The notes under the pieces are model-generated. The model made no database searches and was not told the origin of the DNA. It saw only the letters and a program-made list of their open reading frames with translations. Shown piece by piece: positions 14,378-14,506 of a DNA stretch of 14,506 nucleotides. How positions within the stretch are numbered: position 1 is the stretch's first letter; each line of letters begins with the position of its first letter. Made by a program: the position numbers and the translations under genes. This stretch comes from Colimorpha sp964483145 (GTDB taxonomy: Bacteria > Bacteroidota > Bacteroidia > Bacteroidales > P3), in contig CAZAAK010000063.1 in assembly GCA_964483145.1 (NCBI GenBank), positions 1 to 14,506 on the forward strand. Direction: 5' to 3'.

Positions 14378-14470
14378 TTATGTTGTTTCAAGTAGGTTTT
14401 GACGAACCAATTCCGCTGCATATAGTGCCTGAGGAAATTTTTTCGCTTGCAAGAGTATAGTACTCCCCAT
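14378..14470 (-). CDS. Possible 30-residue small protein upstream of aat
   Basis: On the minus strand an ATG at 14470 opens 30 codons ending in TAA, only 6 bases before the aat start. The peptide begins MGSTILLQAKKFPQA and ends LVRQNLLETT; it could form an amphipathic helix. An upstream in-frame stop (TAA) shows that it is not the tail of a longer gene in this frame. No family is recognised. Against it, a near-consensus -7 promoter (TACTCTTGC) lies inside it and could be the aat promoter, in which case the ORF would not be transcribed whole. Confidence 0.25.
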   Translation of the reverse strand: MGSTILLQAKKFPQALYAAELVRQNLLETT

Positions 14471-14506
14471 TTTTAGACAGGGTTAATATTCAGTTATACT
14501 CATTGT

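Overview
The window reads as an ordinary chromosomal stretch of a Bacteroidales-type bacterium (phylum Bacteroidota). The evidence is three elements with the Bacteroidota -7 promoter shape TAnnTTTG, A-rich start regions mostly without Shine-Dalgarno motifs, protein sequences of Bacteroidales type, and the pairing of Na+-pumping NADH:quinone reductase with a B-type, single-membrane-subunit succinate dehydrogenase/fumarate reductase. No mobile element, CRISPR array, rRNA or tRNA was seen.

Layout. Positions 1-48 may be the tail of an upstream gene. Positions 49-557 are non-coding and hold a candidate promoter and a family of imperfect purine-rich repeats with small hairpins. They are followed by aspA (aspartase, 558-1985). 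After a structured 150-base leader comes the six-gene nqrABCDEF operon (2138-8094), closed by a terminator hairpin. Next is the three-gene succinate dehydrogenase/fumarate reductase operon (cytochrome b, flavoprotein, iron-sulfur protein; 8209-12036), closed by a strong terminator. Then comes metK with its own promoter and a SAM-II riboswitch aptamer (12190-12240), which I recognised from primary and secondary structure. metK converges on aat (minus strand), and one hairpin serves as terminator for both.

How the genes work together. Aspartase makes fumarate from aspartate. Nqr oxidises NADH, reduces menaquinone and exports Na+. The SdhCAB/Frd complex can pass electrons from menaquinol to fumarate, making succinate. 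Within about 11.5 kb the window therefore encodes a near-complete NADH-to-fumarate anaerobic respiratory chain plus one fumarate supply reaction. metK (SAM synthesis) and aat (N-degron tagging) are unrelated housekeeping genes.

Points of most interest: (1) the SAM-II riboswitch in front of metK, whose predicted pseudoknot ends at the ATG of a 25-codon ORF and not at the metK start 107 bases further on; (2) a roughly 100-residue acidic insertion in the predicted outside loop of the cytochrome b subunit, between the third and fourth heme-ligand helices; (3) the 52-base repeat family upstream of aspA; (4) strong Shine-Dalgarno motifs only at the overlapping nqrA/B, B/C and C/D junctions.
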